Below, one piece after another: positions 9,194 through 19,700 of a DNA stretch of 64,000 bases. The stretch is from positions 38,471-102,470 of the forward strand of contig CAIOKE010000283.1 of the NCBI GenBank assembly GCA_903858815.1, given 5' to 3'. This stretch comes from an uncultured Planctomycetaceae bacterium. GTDB taxonomy: Bacteria; Planctomycetota; Planctomycetia; Planctomycetales; Planctomycetaceae. The stretch's first letter is position 1; each line of letters begins with the position of its first letter. The position numbers were made by a program, and so were the translations under genes. The notes beneath the pieces are model-generated. The model had not been told where the DNA came from and ran no database searches. It worked only from the letters and a program-made list of their open reading frames with translations.

Positions 9194-12100
9194 ATGCGTG
9201 GATTTCTGACAGTGCTCGTACTGCTGCTCAGTAGTGCCCCTCTGATGGCGACTCCGCAGGAGCCCACCGACAAACGAACTTCGGCGGACGCAGAAATGCA
9301 GAAAAATAACTTCGCGGATGCTTTGAAGACCTATCAGGAACTTCTGCAGGGACCGCAGGGCAGCAAACATGATCTGCTGCAGGCCGTGCAGTGTCTGCAA
9401 TCTCTTGGCAGGATCAAAGAAGTTGATCGGCTGATCGAAGACGCCGTTGCGGCACATCCACAGCGGTTCGAAATCCTGCAGGCTGCCGCCGAAGGCTACC
9501 AGTCAGCAGAGGATTTCGGCTTTCTGATCGCCGGCCGGTTTGAGCGTGGCGGTCATCGAGGGGGCGGGGAAATGGCATCCGTCGAGGCTCGTGATCGAAT
9601 TCGCTCACTGCAATTACTGCTGCAGGCTTTAAAGGCTGCGGAAACTGATCCCACCATTTCGGCCGAGCAGAAGGCCGCGACTTGGATGGCCATTGCTGAC
9701 CAAATCGGTTCCGCTCGCTACTCCAGTGCCTGGAAACTGCAGCTGCTGTCTGATCTGACGAATCTGCCGGAACCGGAACAGGGAGTTTCCCCATGGATGG
9801 CTCGCGGTGCAAATCCGACTTCCAGTGCAGCCCCCGTGGATGAGCAGGGGCAGCCGGTCTTCCACCAGCTGCCAAAGTCCTGGGAGGCCGCCGTTTCGGA
9901 CGGAGAACGCTGGCGCCGAGCAATGCACGAAGCCGCTCTCCTGAATCCGGGCGTGCTCAGTTCAACACAGCTGGCCTTTGCCGAATTCCTGCAGAATCAA
10001 TTCGGCGCGGGTACCGTCGGAAATCTCTCAACCGAACCCATCCAGCCACAGTCCGAGACTCAGACAGACACGAAAAAATTCTCACGACTTTCACTGCAGG
10101 ACAACGAAACGCTGGCTCGACTGGCCAACGGCATACAGCGTTTCGAACTGCCCGACGAATTCAATTTCCTGAAAATCGCCCATAGCCTCATCGAACGCAA
10201 TGATGAAACTGCCAACCAGGCCTTTGAACTGCTGATCCGCGAACACATGAATCGCACCCAGTATCCGCAGGCGGCAAAACTGCTCAAGGAAAAACTGGAA
10301 GTGACGCCTGCCCCCGAAGCAGACAATCTGCGCAGTCGCATCCAGCAGATTGAAGGCAACTGGATGCAGTTCCTCACCGCAGAAACTCTGCCCGCTGCCG
10401 GTCAGGCCAGCTTTGACATTCGCTATCGCAATGGTCGAAAGGTCAAGTTCACAGCGACACCTGTGAATGTCGATCTGCTGCTGGATGACCTCCGAAAATA
10501 CCTCGCCTCAAATCCCGCGGAATTCGATTATCGTCGTACTCAGCTCCCGGAGATCGGATGGCAGTTGATCGAGAACAGCGGGAAAAAATATCTCGCCGAC
10601 AATACCATCGAATGGTCGATTGATCTGACACCACCCGCCGGACATTTCGATGAAACTCGCTCCATCAAAGCGCCCCTGCCAAAGGCCGGGGCATGGTGGG
10701 TGCAGGCCCGGATGCAGGATGGCAACAACACTCGCATGGTCCTGTGGCTCGCCGATCTCGCTATCGTTGAAAAACAGACCGAAGCCGGCACGCTCGTGTT
10801 CGTCGCTGATGCAGTCACTGGTGCTCCCGTCCCACGAACCGATCTGCAGTTCTTCGGCTGGGAATTCCAGTACCAGGGTCAGCGTCCCCGCATCGAAATC
10901 CGCCGTTTTGCGGATCGCACTGATGCCAATGGACTGTGCATCCCACAATTCAATCTGCAGCTGCTCCAGTCACAATGGCTGATCACAGCAAAGTCGCCCG
11001 ATGGTCGCTCTGCCTTCAGCGGATTCAGCAGCCTCTGGGCCCCCCGTAGTATCGAACCCCTCGCGTGGAGCCCGCTGAAGGTCTACGCAATCACAGATCG
11101 CCCTGTTTATCGCCCCGGTCACAACGTGAACTACAGCCTCTGGATCAGACGTCCACAGTTCTCAGGTGATCAGAATGAATGGGCCGATCAACCCGTCTGG
11201 ATTCAGATCCGCAATCCGCGTGGCGAAGTCGTGTCCGAACAACAGCAACAGACGGATGGTCGCGGCACCGTCGCAGGACTGTACCAACTGCCTGCCGACG
11301 CTCTGCTTGGTGGCTGGTCTGTCGTGGTATCAGGCAACACCACAATTGTCCGACAGATCGAGGAAAATGGCCGAGTTCGCGAGGTCACGGAAACTGTTCG
11401 ACAGGAACTGGGTGGCGGCAGCTTTGCTGTTGAGGAATACCGCAAGCCGGAATTCGAAGTCACTGTCCAGGCCCCGGAAAAACCTGTCCAGCTGGGCCAA
11501 AAATTCACCACCACTGTTCACGCCGATTATTATTTCGGAGCACCCGTCGCTGGTGCACGCCTGCACTACCGCATCGAAAGAAAGAAACAGCAGGAACGCT
11601 GGTTCCCCGCAGCTCGCTGGGACTGGCTCTACACTCAGGGATACTGGTGGTACACCAGTGACTACTCGTGGTACCCCGGATTTCAGAATTGGGGCTGTCT
11701 GCCACCCATCCGACCATGGTGGAACTGGAACCCCGATCCACCAGAGATCGTCAGCGAGGGAGATGCACTCCTCAATTCCGATGGCACCTTCCGTCTGGAA
11801 ATCGACTCCGCCATGGCACTCGCCAGCCACGGAGATTCCGATCACATTTACGAAATCACTGCTGAAGTTATCGATCAATCTCGTCGTAAAGTCAGCGGGA
11901 CCGGCAGCGTTATAGCCGCTCGCAACCCCTTCCAGGTGTTTGCCTGGATGAATCGCGGTCACTATCAGACAGGTGATGCAGCCACACTGCATTTCCAGGC
12001 TCGAACCCCGGATGGTCAGCCCGTTGCCGGTACTGCCCAACTTCGGTTGCTGTCAGTCTCATGGGATCAGAATCAGCAACCGGTTGAGCAGGAGGTTCAG

Positions 12101-15100
12101 AGCTGGCAGGCGACGACAGCAGCCGACGGAAGCGGCAGCCTGCGTCTCAATCTACCCCAGTCCGGACAGTTCCGCGCCAGCGTGATGATCACTGATGCCG
12201 CCGGTCAACAGCAGGAAGGCGCCGTCGTGTTCTTCGTGCGCGGGCCAGCCGAAGATGGTCATAACTATCGCTTTAATAATCTTGAACTGACCGCAGACCA
12301 GCAGGAATATGCCGTGGGCGATACTGTGCGCCTGCAGGTCAGCACAGATCGGGCTGACAGTACTGTTCTGCTGTTTATTCGCGCCAGGGAGGGAAACTGC
12401 CCGGCCCCTCAGATCCTGAAACTTCAGGGAAAATCCACGGTTGTCGAAGTGCCGATTGCTGCTGAGGATCAGCCCAACTTCCATATCGAAGCCCTCACCA
12501 TCTCGGCCGGAAAAGTTTATAGTGAAGTACGGGAAATTGTGGTGCCTCCGGAGAACCGTGTTGCAGTCGTCGAAGTCAAACCTGCTGCCGAAAAATATCG
12601 TCCCGGACAACAGGCTCGACTGTCGCTCAAACTCACAGATCTGAATGGTCAGCCGTTCACAGGCAACACCGTTGTCTCTGTCTTCGATGCCAGTCTCGAA
12701 GCCATCGCGGCTTCCAGTATTCCTGAAGTACGGTCCTTTTTCTGGGACATTCGACGTTCACATTACCTGCAGATTCGCACCTCGCTGCAGCGCACTGGAT
12801 CGCCGGTGCCACTCCCCGATGAAGTTTCAATGAACTGGCTCGGGTTTCCAGATTCCCCGACAGGACTGAATTTCTCCTATGCTTCGTCTCGTTTCGGAAT
12901 GCAGCCACGAGGAGGCGGTGGGGCATTCCTGCGGGGCATGATGGCCGAAGGTGCGCCTTCGGCAGCGATGGGCGTGCCTGCCGCAGAAGCTGGCGCTCCC
13001 ATGGCCATGGCTGACGCCTTTATGGCCAAAGCAGCTCCGCAGGGCAATGAGTCCGCCACAACCCTGCGTTCTGAGTTTGCCGATACGGCTTTCTGGACAA
13101 CCGCAGTCAATGCTGACGCCGATGGCACAGCAGAAATCTCCTTCAAAGTACCAGACAATCTGACCCGCTGGAAAATTCAGGTCTGGGCACTCGGAGACGG
13201 AACTCGTGTGGGATCCGGAGAAAGCCGGATTGTGGCGGCAAAGGACCTGATGATTCGTCCGCAGCTTCCACGATTCCTGACAGAACGCGATCAGATTGTC
13301 CTCTCCGCTGTCATTAACAACACCCTGAAGACTGAGCAGTCCGTCCGGGTCGTCTTCGAACATGCCGATGGACTGCTGAAACTGAACAGCCCGGCGGAGC
13401 AGACTGTACTGGTTCCCGCCGAAGGCAGTACCCGCGTCGACTGGGTCGCCGCTGCCGTCGCTCCCGGAAAAGCCACGATTCGTATGTCGGCGTTTGCCGC
13501 AGGTGACTCGGACGCCACTGAAATCCATGTACCTGTGAATGTCTACGGATTACTCAAAACCGACAGCTTCACCGGTATCGTTCGACCGAGTGATGCTGCT
13601 GGTTCCATCACCGTCACAGTTCCCGAGCAGCGAAATCCGGAACAGTCTCGCCTTGAAGTGCGATTCAGTCCCAGCCTCGCCGCAGCCCTCGTGGATTCAC
13701 TGCCATATCTGATTGAATATCCGTATGGCTGCACGGAACAAACGCTGAATCGCTTCCTGCCCGCTGTCCTCGTACAACGGACACTGCAGAAAATGAATAT
13801 CAGCCTTGAACTGGCACAGCAGCAGCAGATCATGCTCAATTCAGGACGTACCTGGCTTGGCAAGTATCCGCAGCACTGGGGGCAACCGCCCGAGATTCAG
13901 ACTCGGGATATCCGCCCACTGCCGGCCGGCTTCGGTATGGGCAGCAGTACGCTGGCCAAATGGATTCAGCAGCATCTTGACGAGGATCAAAAGTCGGCTC
14001 GTGGCCTGCCCGGGACATTCAACCCGGTTTTCAGTGACCAGCAGCTGAATGTTATTGTCCGTGCCGGTGTCAATCGCCTGACAGAGATGCAGTTGAGCGA
14101 CGGTGGCTGGGGCTGGTTTTCCGGCTCCGGCGAGTATTCGTCACCACATACCACGGCGCAGGTTGTCCATGGCCTGACAATCGCTGCTCAAAATGATGTG
14201 CCGATACTGCCTGACGTGATTCAGCGAGGAGTCCAGTGGCTGCAGCTCTGGCAGACCACTCAGCTGGAACTGCTGCGCGAGGGTGACCGACATCGTGCAG
14301 ATCCGAATTACGACAGCAAACTCACATACCGGATGTCTGCAGACAACCTTGATGCATTCGTTGCTCTCGTGCTCAGCGAACACGGCACGGGAGATGTCGC
14401 AATCAGGGATTATCTGCTGCGAGATCGCGGACAACTGACGGCTTACGGTCTGGCCCTCTGCGGACTTTATCTGCATCGCCTGCAGGATCTCCCCAATCGT
14501 GACCTCGTCATTCAGAACCTTAATCAGTTTCTGGTCCGCGATGTGGAAAATCAGACTGCCTGGCTGCAGCTCCCGGAACAGTTCAGCTGGTACTGGTACG
14601 GCAGCGAAAACGAGGCCATGGCAGCTTTTCTGCAGTTAAAACTGGCAGCCACTCCGCAGGACCCCGTACTGCCGGAACTGGTCAAGTACCTGCTGAATAA
14701 TCGCCAGCACGGCTCACGCTGGAAAAGCACACGCGATACGGCCCTCGTCATTGAATCACTCGCCCGCTACATCGAAGCCACGGGTGAAGATTCGCCCGAT
14801 ATGACCGTTGAGGTCCTCATTGACGGACAACTTCGCAAAACTGTACAGATCAACCGCGAAAATCTGTTTGGTTTCGATGGTCAGCTGGTACTCAGCGGAG
14901 CGGAACTGACGTCCGGACAGCATACTGTGGAAATTCGTCGTAACGGACGCGGTCCCGTGTATTTCAGCGCGTGGCTGACGAACTTTACAAAGGAACAGCA
15001 GATTGCCGCCGCTGGTCTGGAAGTTCGCGTGCAGCGAAACTTCTTCCGACTGGAACGCGATGACCAGCAGACAGACGTCCGCGGCAGTCGCGGACAGGCA

Positions 15101-15496
15101 CTCAGCCAGCAGACCCTGAAATATCGCCGGATTCCCATCGATGGACTCACGGAACTGCCGTCCGGAACGCTGGTTGAGGTCGAGCTGGTGCTGGACAGCC
15201 GCAACGATTACGAATACCTGCTGCTGGAAGATCGGAAACCCAGTGGCTTTGAACCGGTGGATCAGCGCAGCGGGTATGTCTTCGACGGGCTGCGTGCCTA
15301 TCGCGAATTCCGCGATGACCGCGTCAGCCTGTTCCTCAGCACACTCGCTCGTGGTCAGCACAGTATCAGTTACCAACTGCGAGCAGAAACGCCCGGGCAG
15401 GTGACAGCCCTTCCGGCCTCCGTCGAAGGCATGTATGCACCGGAACTGGTCGGCAACAGTACCAGCCTGCGACTGAACACCGTGGAGCGCCCCTGA
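9194..15496 (+). CDS. Alpha-2-macroglobulin family protein with thioester motif
   Basis: A very long secreted protein (about 2,100 residues). A signal peptide with core FLTVLVLLLSS is followed by a TPR-like helical N-terminus (about residues 30-350). Then come macroglobulin domains (MG2: PLKVYAITDRPVYRPGHNVNY), a low-complexity Met/Ala/Gly-rich segment at about 1234-1292 in the place of the bait region, the MG7-type domain, and a thioester domain with YGCTEQ (Cys about 1513). An alpha-alpha toroid and receptor-like C-terminus follow. Bacterial members trap proteases by bait cleavage and covalent thioester capture. There is no neighbouring pbpC. ATG 9173 is an alternative start; 9194 has AAGGA ten bases upstream. 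Confidence 0.92.
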   Translation: MRGFLTVLVLLLSSAPLMATPQEPTDKRTSADAEMQKNNFADALKTYQELLQGPQGSKHDLLQAVQCLQSLGRIKEVDRLIEDAVAAHPQRFEILQAAAEGYQSAEDFGFLIAGRFERGGHRGGGEMASVEARDRIRSLQLLLQALKAAETDPTISAEQKAATWMAIADQIGSARYSSAWKLQLLSDLTNLPEPEQGVSPWMARGANPTSSAAPVDEQGQPVFHQLPKSWEAAVSDGERWRRAMHEAALLNPGVLSSTQLAFAEFLQNQFGAGTVGNLSTEPIQPQSETQTDTKKFSRLSLQDNETLARLANGIQRFELPDEFNFLKIAHSLIERNDETANQAFELLIREHMNRTQYPQAAKLLKEKLEVTPAPEADNLRSRIQQIEGNWMQFLTAETLPAAGQASFDIRYRNGRKVKFTATPVNVDLLLDDLRKYLASNPAEFDYRRTQLPEIGWQLIENSGKKYLADNTIEWSIDLTPPAGHFDETRSIKAPLPKAGAWWVQARMQDGNNTRMVLWLADLAIVEKQTEAGTLVFVADAVTGAPVPRTDLQFFGWEFQYQGQRPRIEIRRFADRTDANGLCIPQFNLQLLQSQWLITAKSPDGRSAFSGFSSLWAPRSIEPLAWSPLKVYAITDRPVYRPGHNVNYSLWIRRPQFSGDQNEWADQPVWIQIRNPRGEVVSEQQQQTDGRGTVAGLYQLPADALLGGWSVVVSGNTTIVRQIEENGRVREVTETVRQELGGGSFAVEEYRKPEFEVTVQAPEKPVQLGQKFTTTVHADYYFGAPVAGARLHYRIERKKQQERWFPAARWDWLYTQGYWWYTSDYSWYPGFQNWGCLPPIRPWWNWNPDPPEIVSEGDALLNSDGTFRLEIDSAMALASHGDSDHIYEITAEVIDQSRRKVSGTGSVIAARNPFQVFAWMNRGHYQTGDAATLHFQARTPDGQPVAGTAQLRLLSVSWDQNQQPVEQEVQSWQATTAADGSGSLRLNLPQSGQFRASVMITDAAGQQQEGAVVFFVRGPAEDGHNYRFNNLELTADQQEYAVGDTVRLQVSTDRADSTVLLFIRAREGNCPAPQILKLQGKSTVVEVPIAAEDQPNFHIEALTISAGKVYSEVREIVVPPENRVAVVEVKPAAEKYRPGQQARLSLKLTDLNGQPFTGNTVVSVFDASLEAIAASSIPEVRSFFWDIRRSHYLQIRTSLQRTGSPVPLPDEVSMNWLGFPDSPTGLNFSYASSRFGMQPRGGGGAFLRGMMAEGAPSAAMGVPAAEAGAPMAMADAFMAKAAPQGNESATTLRSEFADTAFWTTAVNADADGTAEISFKVPDNLTRWKIQVWALGDGTRVGSGESRIVAAKDLMIRPQLPRFLTERDQIVLSAVINNTLKTEQSVRVVFEHADGLLKLNSPAEQTVLVPAEGSTRVDWVAAAVAPGKATIRMSAFAAGDSDATEIHVPVNVYGLLKTDSFTGIVRPSDAAGSITVTVPEQRNPEQSRLEVRFSPSLAAALVDSLPYLIEYPYGCTEQTLNRFLPAVLVQRTLQKMNISLELAQQQQIMLNSGRTWLGKYPQHWGQPPEIQTRDIRPLPAGFGMGSSTLAKWIQQHLDEDQKSARGLPGTFNPVFSDQQLNVIVRAGVNRLTEMQLSDGGWGWFSGSGEYSSPHTTAQVVHGLTIAAQNDVPILPDVIQRGVQWLQLWQTTQLELLREGDRHRADPNYDSKLTYRMSADNLDAFVALVLSEHGTGDVAIRDYLLRDRGQLTAYGLALCGLYLHRLQDLPNRDLVIQNLNQFLVRDVENQTAWLQLPEQFSWYWYGSENEAMAAFLQLKLAATPQDPVLPELVKYLLNNRQHGSRWKSTRDTALVIESLARYIEATGEDSPDMTVEVLIDGQLRKTVQINRENLFGFDGQLVLSGAELTSGQHTVEIRRNGRGPVYFSAWLTNFTKEQQIAAAGLEVRVQRNFFRLERDDQQTDVRGSRGQALSQQTLKYRRIPIDGLTELPSGTLVEVELVLDSRNDYEYLLLEDRKPSGFEPVDQRSGYVFDGLRAYREFRDDRVSLFLSTLARGQHSISYQLRAETPGQVTALPASVEGMYAPELVGNSTSLRLNTVERP

Positions 15497-15523
15497 CAAG
15501 GTACACCGCTTGAGCCGGACAGC

Positions 15524-15578
15524 AGAATCAGAGAAGATCCTGATTACTCCTGAACTCGGGTGATCAGGATCAGATTCT
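15524..15578 (+). terminator. Stem-loop between the macroglobulin and carrier-protein genes
   Basis: A nine-base-pair perfect stem GATCCTGAT/ATCAGGATC (15536-15544 with 15563-15571) is extended by an outer stem AGAATC/GATTCT. It lies 27 bases after the macroglobulin stop and about 28 bases before the next start. The tail is CTCTTCC, not a pure T-run, so it may attenuate, protect the 3' end or partly terminate. Confidence 0.4.
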
Positions 15579-15605
15579 CTTCCACCCCAGTGGAAACGAA
15601 CAATC

Positions 15606-15902
15606 ATGACTCAATGGCAGGTGACTCTGGAATTCTCCGGACCGCTGCAACGCGCCATGCAGACTCGTGAACTGACTGTCACGGGCACCGGGCCCTGTAC
15701 GCTTGCATCCATTCTGGCTGCCCTGCTTGTTGCTCAGCCCCGGGCCGCACAGGCCCTCGCGGTCTCCGCTGAGTCCGTTGTCACCACACTGCCCCCCGGT
15801 CTGCTCGTTCTCAGAAATCGGGTACTGCTGCCGCTGAAACCGCAGACCTCCGTCGCACCCGGGGAACGACTCACATTGATGCCCATGATCAGCGGGGGCT
15901 GA
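15606..15902 (+). CDS. MoaD/ThiS-like sulphur-carrier (ubiquitin-like) protein
   Basis: A 98-residue beta-grasp protein ending in a Gly-Gly tail (MPMISGG), the site at which an E1-like enzyme adenylates such proteins. The body has the expected pattern: LEFSGPLQRAM strand, a helix around LASILAALLVAQP, the VLRNRVLLPL strand and APGERLTLMP before the tail. The E1-like gene starts four bases after its stop, so the two almost certainly work as a pair. MoaD serves molybdopterin and ThiS serves thiamin; no other gene of either pathway is nearby, so the acceptor is open. It may equally be a specialised sulphur donor or a protein modifier. Confidence 0.82.
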   Translation: MTQWQVTLEFSGPLQRAMQTRELTVTGTGPCTLASILAALLVAQPRAAQALAVSAESVVTTLPPGLLVLRNRVLLPLKPQTSVAPGERLTLMPMISGG

Positions 15903-15906
15903 CAAA

Positions 15907-16671
15907 ATGACCGACAAACAATACTCCCCCGGTGATGTAGCCCCCTCCGAACTAACCACGCTCACCGAAGAAGAAACACAGATCTATGCGTGGCAGCTGG
16001 ACGTCGAAGGTTTCGGCAGCGCCGGACAGCAACAACTGAAAAAGTCGTCCGTACTCATCAGTCGAGTCGGCGGACTGGGATCGGTGGTCGCCTATCAGCT
16101 CGCAGCTGCCGGCATCGGTCGGCTGATTCTGGCCCATGCCGGCAATGTCCAGCCCTCAGACCTGAACCGGCAGCTGCTGATGACTCATGACTGGATCGGT
16201 AAACCTCGCATCGAATCCGCTCGCAGAAGACTGCTGGAACTGAACCCAGGGCTGGAAATCGTTGCTGTTCCGGAAAACGTATCCCCGGAAAATGCCGATC
16301 GCCTCGCCGGCCTCGCCGACTGTGTTGTTGATGCAGCCCCACTGTTTCAGGAACGACTGGCACTGAATGATGCGGCCGAACGTCGAGGTCTTCCCGTGGT
16401 GGAAGCGGCCATGTACGAACTGGAGGCCTCGCTCACTGTGATTCACCCGCCCCACACGCTGCGATTCCGGGACCTCGTACCCGCTGTCCCGCCAGGCTGG
16501 ACTCGCCGGTTTCCGGTCTTCGGAGCCGTCAGTGGCAGCGTCGGTTGCCTTGCTGCCATGGAAACCATCAAACTCCTGACCGGCTTGGGACAACCTCTGA
16601 AAAATCGACTGCTGCGACTGGACCTTCGCAGCATGCAGTTCGAAACTGTCAGCCTCGCAGCAGCTGAATAA
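15907..16671 (+). CDS. ThiF/MoeB/HesA-family adenylyltransferase (E1-like)
   Basis: A 254-residue E1-like enzyme that should adenylate the Gly-Gly tail of the carrier encoded just before it. The nucleotide-binding loop is RVGGLGSVVAY, followed by the conserved DLNRQLL arginine, IGKPRIESA and DCVVDAAPLFQERLALND, and the C-terminal GAVSGSVGCLAAMETIKLL. The two CxxC pairs that bind structural zinc in most MoeB/ThiF proteins are absent; only one or two cysteines remain. A GGGGG-type ribosome site overlaps the end of the carrier gene, supporting translational coupling. Without zinc cysteines it may be a divergent branch; the rhodanese domain of MOCS3-type proteins is also missing. Confidence 0.85.
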   Translation: MTDKQYSPGDVAPSELTTLTEEETQIYAWQLDVEGFGSAGQQQLKKSSVLISRVGGLGSVVAYQLAAAGIGRLILAHAGNVQPSDLNRQLLMTHDWIGKPRIESARRRLLELNPGLEIVAVPENVSPENADRLAGLADCVVDAAPLFQERLALNDAAERRGLPVVEAAMYELEASLTVIHPPHTLRFRDLVPAVPPGWTRRFPVFGAVSGSVGCLAAMETIKLLTGLGQPLKNRLLRLDLRSMQFETVSLAAAE

Positions 16672-16745
16672 TCACCTGAGAATCCGCAGACGGCATCCCC
16701 CTCAACAGTCTTTCATCCCCAACTCGCAGATCAGGCTGTGCACCC

Positions 16746-19700
16746 ATGAAGCGTTTTGCCATTGCCCTGCAGCTGATAATGCTGCTCCTCGCAACGCAGC
16801 AGACAACTCTGACAGCCTCTGACTGGCCCATGTGGCGTTTTGATGCCGGACGAACTGCTGCCGGAACCACCGAACTGCCCACTCAGCTGCAGCACAGCTG
16901 GACCATCAAAGCACCTGCTCGCATTCAGGCATGGGATGATCCGCTGAATCTTGACCTGATGCCCTATGACCGCCTGTTTGAACCCATCGTGATCAGTAAC
17001 CGACTGATTGTCCCTTTCAGTGATACCGATCGAGTCTGTGCCTTTGATACTTCTACCGGACAGCAGCTCTGGTCCTTCGTCACCGATGGCCCCGTCAGAC
17101 TGCCTCCCGCTGCCACGGCTCAGCATGTCTGCTTCGTCAGTGACGATGGCTGCCTGTACTGTGTCGATGTCGCCAGCGGTAAACTTCGCTGGAAGTTCCT
17201 CGCAGCGCCCGGTACACGTCGCATTGTGGGTAATCAAAGACTGATCTCCACGTGGCCAGCACGGGGTGGCGTCGTGATCCGGGATGGCGTCGTGTATTTT
17301 GCCGCCAGTATCTGGCCCATGATGGGTGTCTACATCGGCGCTGTGGAAGTGGAAAACGGCAGGTTGCTGTGGATCAATGATTCCACTGGCTCAACATGGA
17401 TTAAACAGCCCCACAGCGCACCATCGTTCGCCGGAGTTGCTCCCCAGGGTGCACTTGTCGCCACAGCCGAATCACTGATTGTACCAGGTGGCAGGTCCGT
17501 GCCAGCTGTCTTCAATCGCAATAATGGTGACCTGCGGTATTTTGAACTGAATGCTGGTGGTAAAGGAGTCGGTGGCTCACTTGTACTGGCCGATGATAAG
17601 TCCTTCTTTGTCCACACACGACTCCGCAGCGTACGTGAATTCACACTGGAAAACGGCACCAAATCCTTTTTTCAGTGCAATGAACCAGTGCTCCACGGCG
17701 ACATGCTCTACGCCGCAGCCGATGCCGGTGGAAAAGCGGTTCTTCGTGCCCATGCGGCTGATCGCCGAGTCCTCTGGGAAACCCCGATGGATGCCTCCGG
17801 GGATCTGATCCTTGCCGGCCACTCGCTGTACTCGGCCGGTGCTGCTGGAATTCAGCGACTGACCCTGCCGGACAATCCGCAGAAAGTCGTCCCCACCGCT
17901 CCGCCGACAGCCGAAGTCCTCATTCCGCCGACCACAGTCACCGGCACAATTCAGCGATTACTGGCTGCTGATCAGAAACTCTTCGCCGTCACTGCTGAAG
18001 GAGAAATTCACGCCTTCACAGCGGCTCGCAACACGACAACTCCCCTGCACGACCTTGTCACGCCGATACCTGTATCGCCCATGCCGGAAGAATCCGAAAC
18101 GGCTGCTGCGGCGCTGCTGCAGAGCCTTCCTGCAGAAGGCTACGCACTCTGGTTCGGCACAGACGATCTCTCCCTCGTCTCGGCCGTTGCCTCACGCTCT
18201 CCCTTCGTGCAACTGGCCTGCATCGACGAAACTGCCGAACGGATTGAATCTTTACGCCAGCGCTGGGATCTGCAGCGCATCTACGGGAAAGTCACTGCTC
18301 ATCAGGCTCAACCTCACACCTTCCAGACAGCACCGTGGCTCGCCCATACCGTGGTGATCGGACGCGAACTGAGCTCCCGCATCGGTCAGGATCAGCAGCT
18401 ACTCAACCACATCTGGCCCTCTGTTCGACCTTACGGCGGTGTCCTGCAGCTACTCTGCTCAGCCTCAGATGCCACCACAATCTCAGCAGCCATTGCAGCC
18501 AGGCCACCGGAACAGGCTCGCGTGGAAGTAAATTCGTTCGGGGTTCGCCTGACAAAAGCTGGTCCTCTGCCGAACTCGGCTGACTGGACACATCTGCATG
18601 GAAATATCGCCAACACGCGAAAATCTGATGATGCGCGAGTTCGGTTGCCACTGGGTGTCCTCTGGTTCGGTGGCAGCAGTAACATGGATGTTCTGCCCCG
18701 CCACGGACATGGGCCAGGACAGCAGGTTGTGGATGGGCGCCTGTTTATTCAGGGAATCAACACCCTCAGTGCCCGCGATGTCTATACCGGCCGAGTACTC
18801 TGGAAACGCGATTTCAAAGATCTTGGAACCTACGACGTCTACTACGATGCAACCTACCGTGAAACGCCACTGGATCCCGCCTATAACCAGGTACATATTC
18901 CAGGTGCCAACGCCCGCGGCACCAACTACGTCGCTACTCCCGAACACGTCTACATTCTGGAAGGTGCCGTCTGTCGCGTTCTGGATCCCCGTAACGGTGA
19001 CATTCTGCGGACTATTGAACTGCCTCAGGAGAATCCCGAGGAACCTCAGGAATGGAGCTATCTGGGAGTGTATCAGAACGTTCTGATCGGAGGATTGGGG
19101 TTTGCAGAATATCGCCAGCGACTGGAGATTTCATTCGAGGAGGAGGACGGGAAACTGGGTGGGAACAAAGCCGGCTTCGGCTCGAAAAGTCTTGACCGCG
19201 CGGGCAGTATGCTGCTGGTCGGCTTCGATCGATTCTCCGGCCGCCAGCTCTGGAAGATCCCCGCCCGACACAGTTTCTGGAACAACGGTGTCATCGCCGG
19301 CGGTGGACGTATTTACTGTCTTGATCGCAACCCGAAGCAGGTCGAGGAAAAGCTGCAGAGACGCGGGATCTCCGCACCGTCCACCTACCGCATCCTTGCC
19401 CTGAATCCGCAGACGGGTGAAGAACTGTGGCAGAAGACTGATGGCGTATTCGGCACATGGCTGGGATATTCCGAACAACACGATCTGCTGCTGCAGGCTG
19501 GCGCTGCAGCCAGCGATCGCCTGTCAGGGGAACCCGATCGCGGCATGATGGTCTGTCGAGCCAATAATGGCGACGTCGTCTGGCATCAGCCGGACCTCGC
19601 CTATTCCGGCCCCTGCATCCTGCACAATGACCTGATCATCGCCAACGCCAACTCTTACAAGGACTCTGCCGGCGCTTGGTTCCTCAAAACAGGGCAGCCA

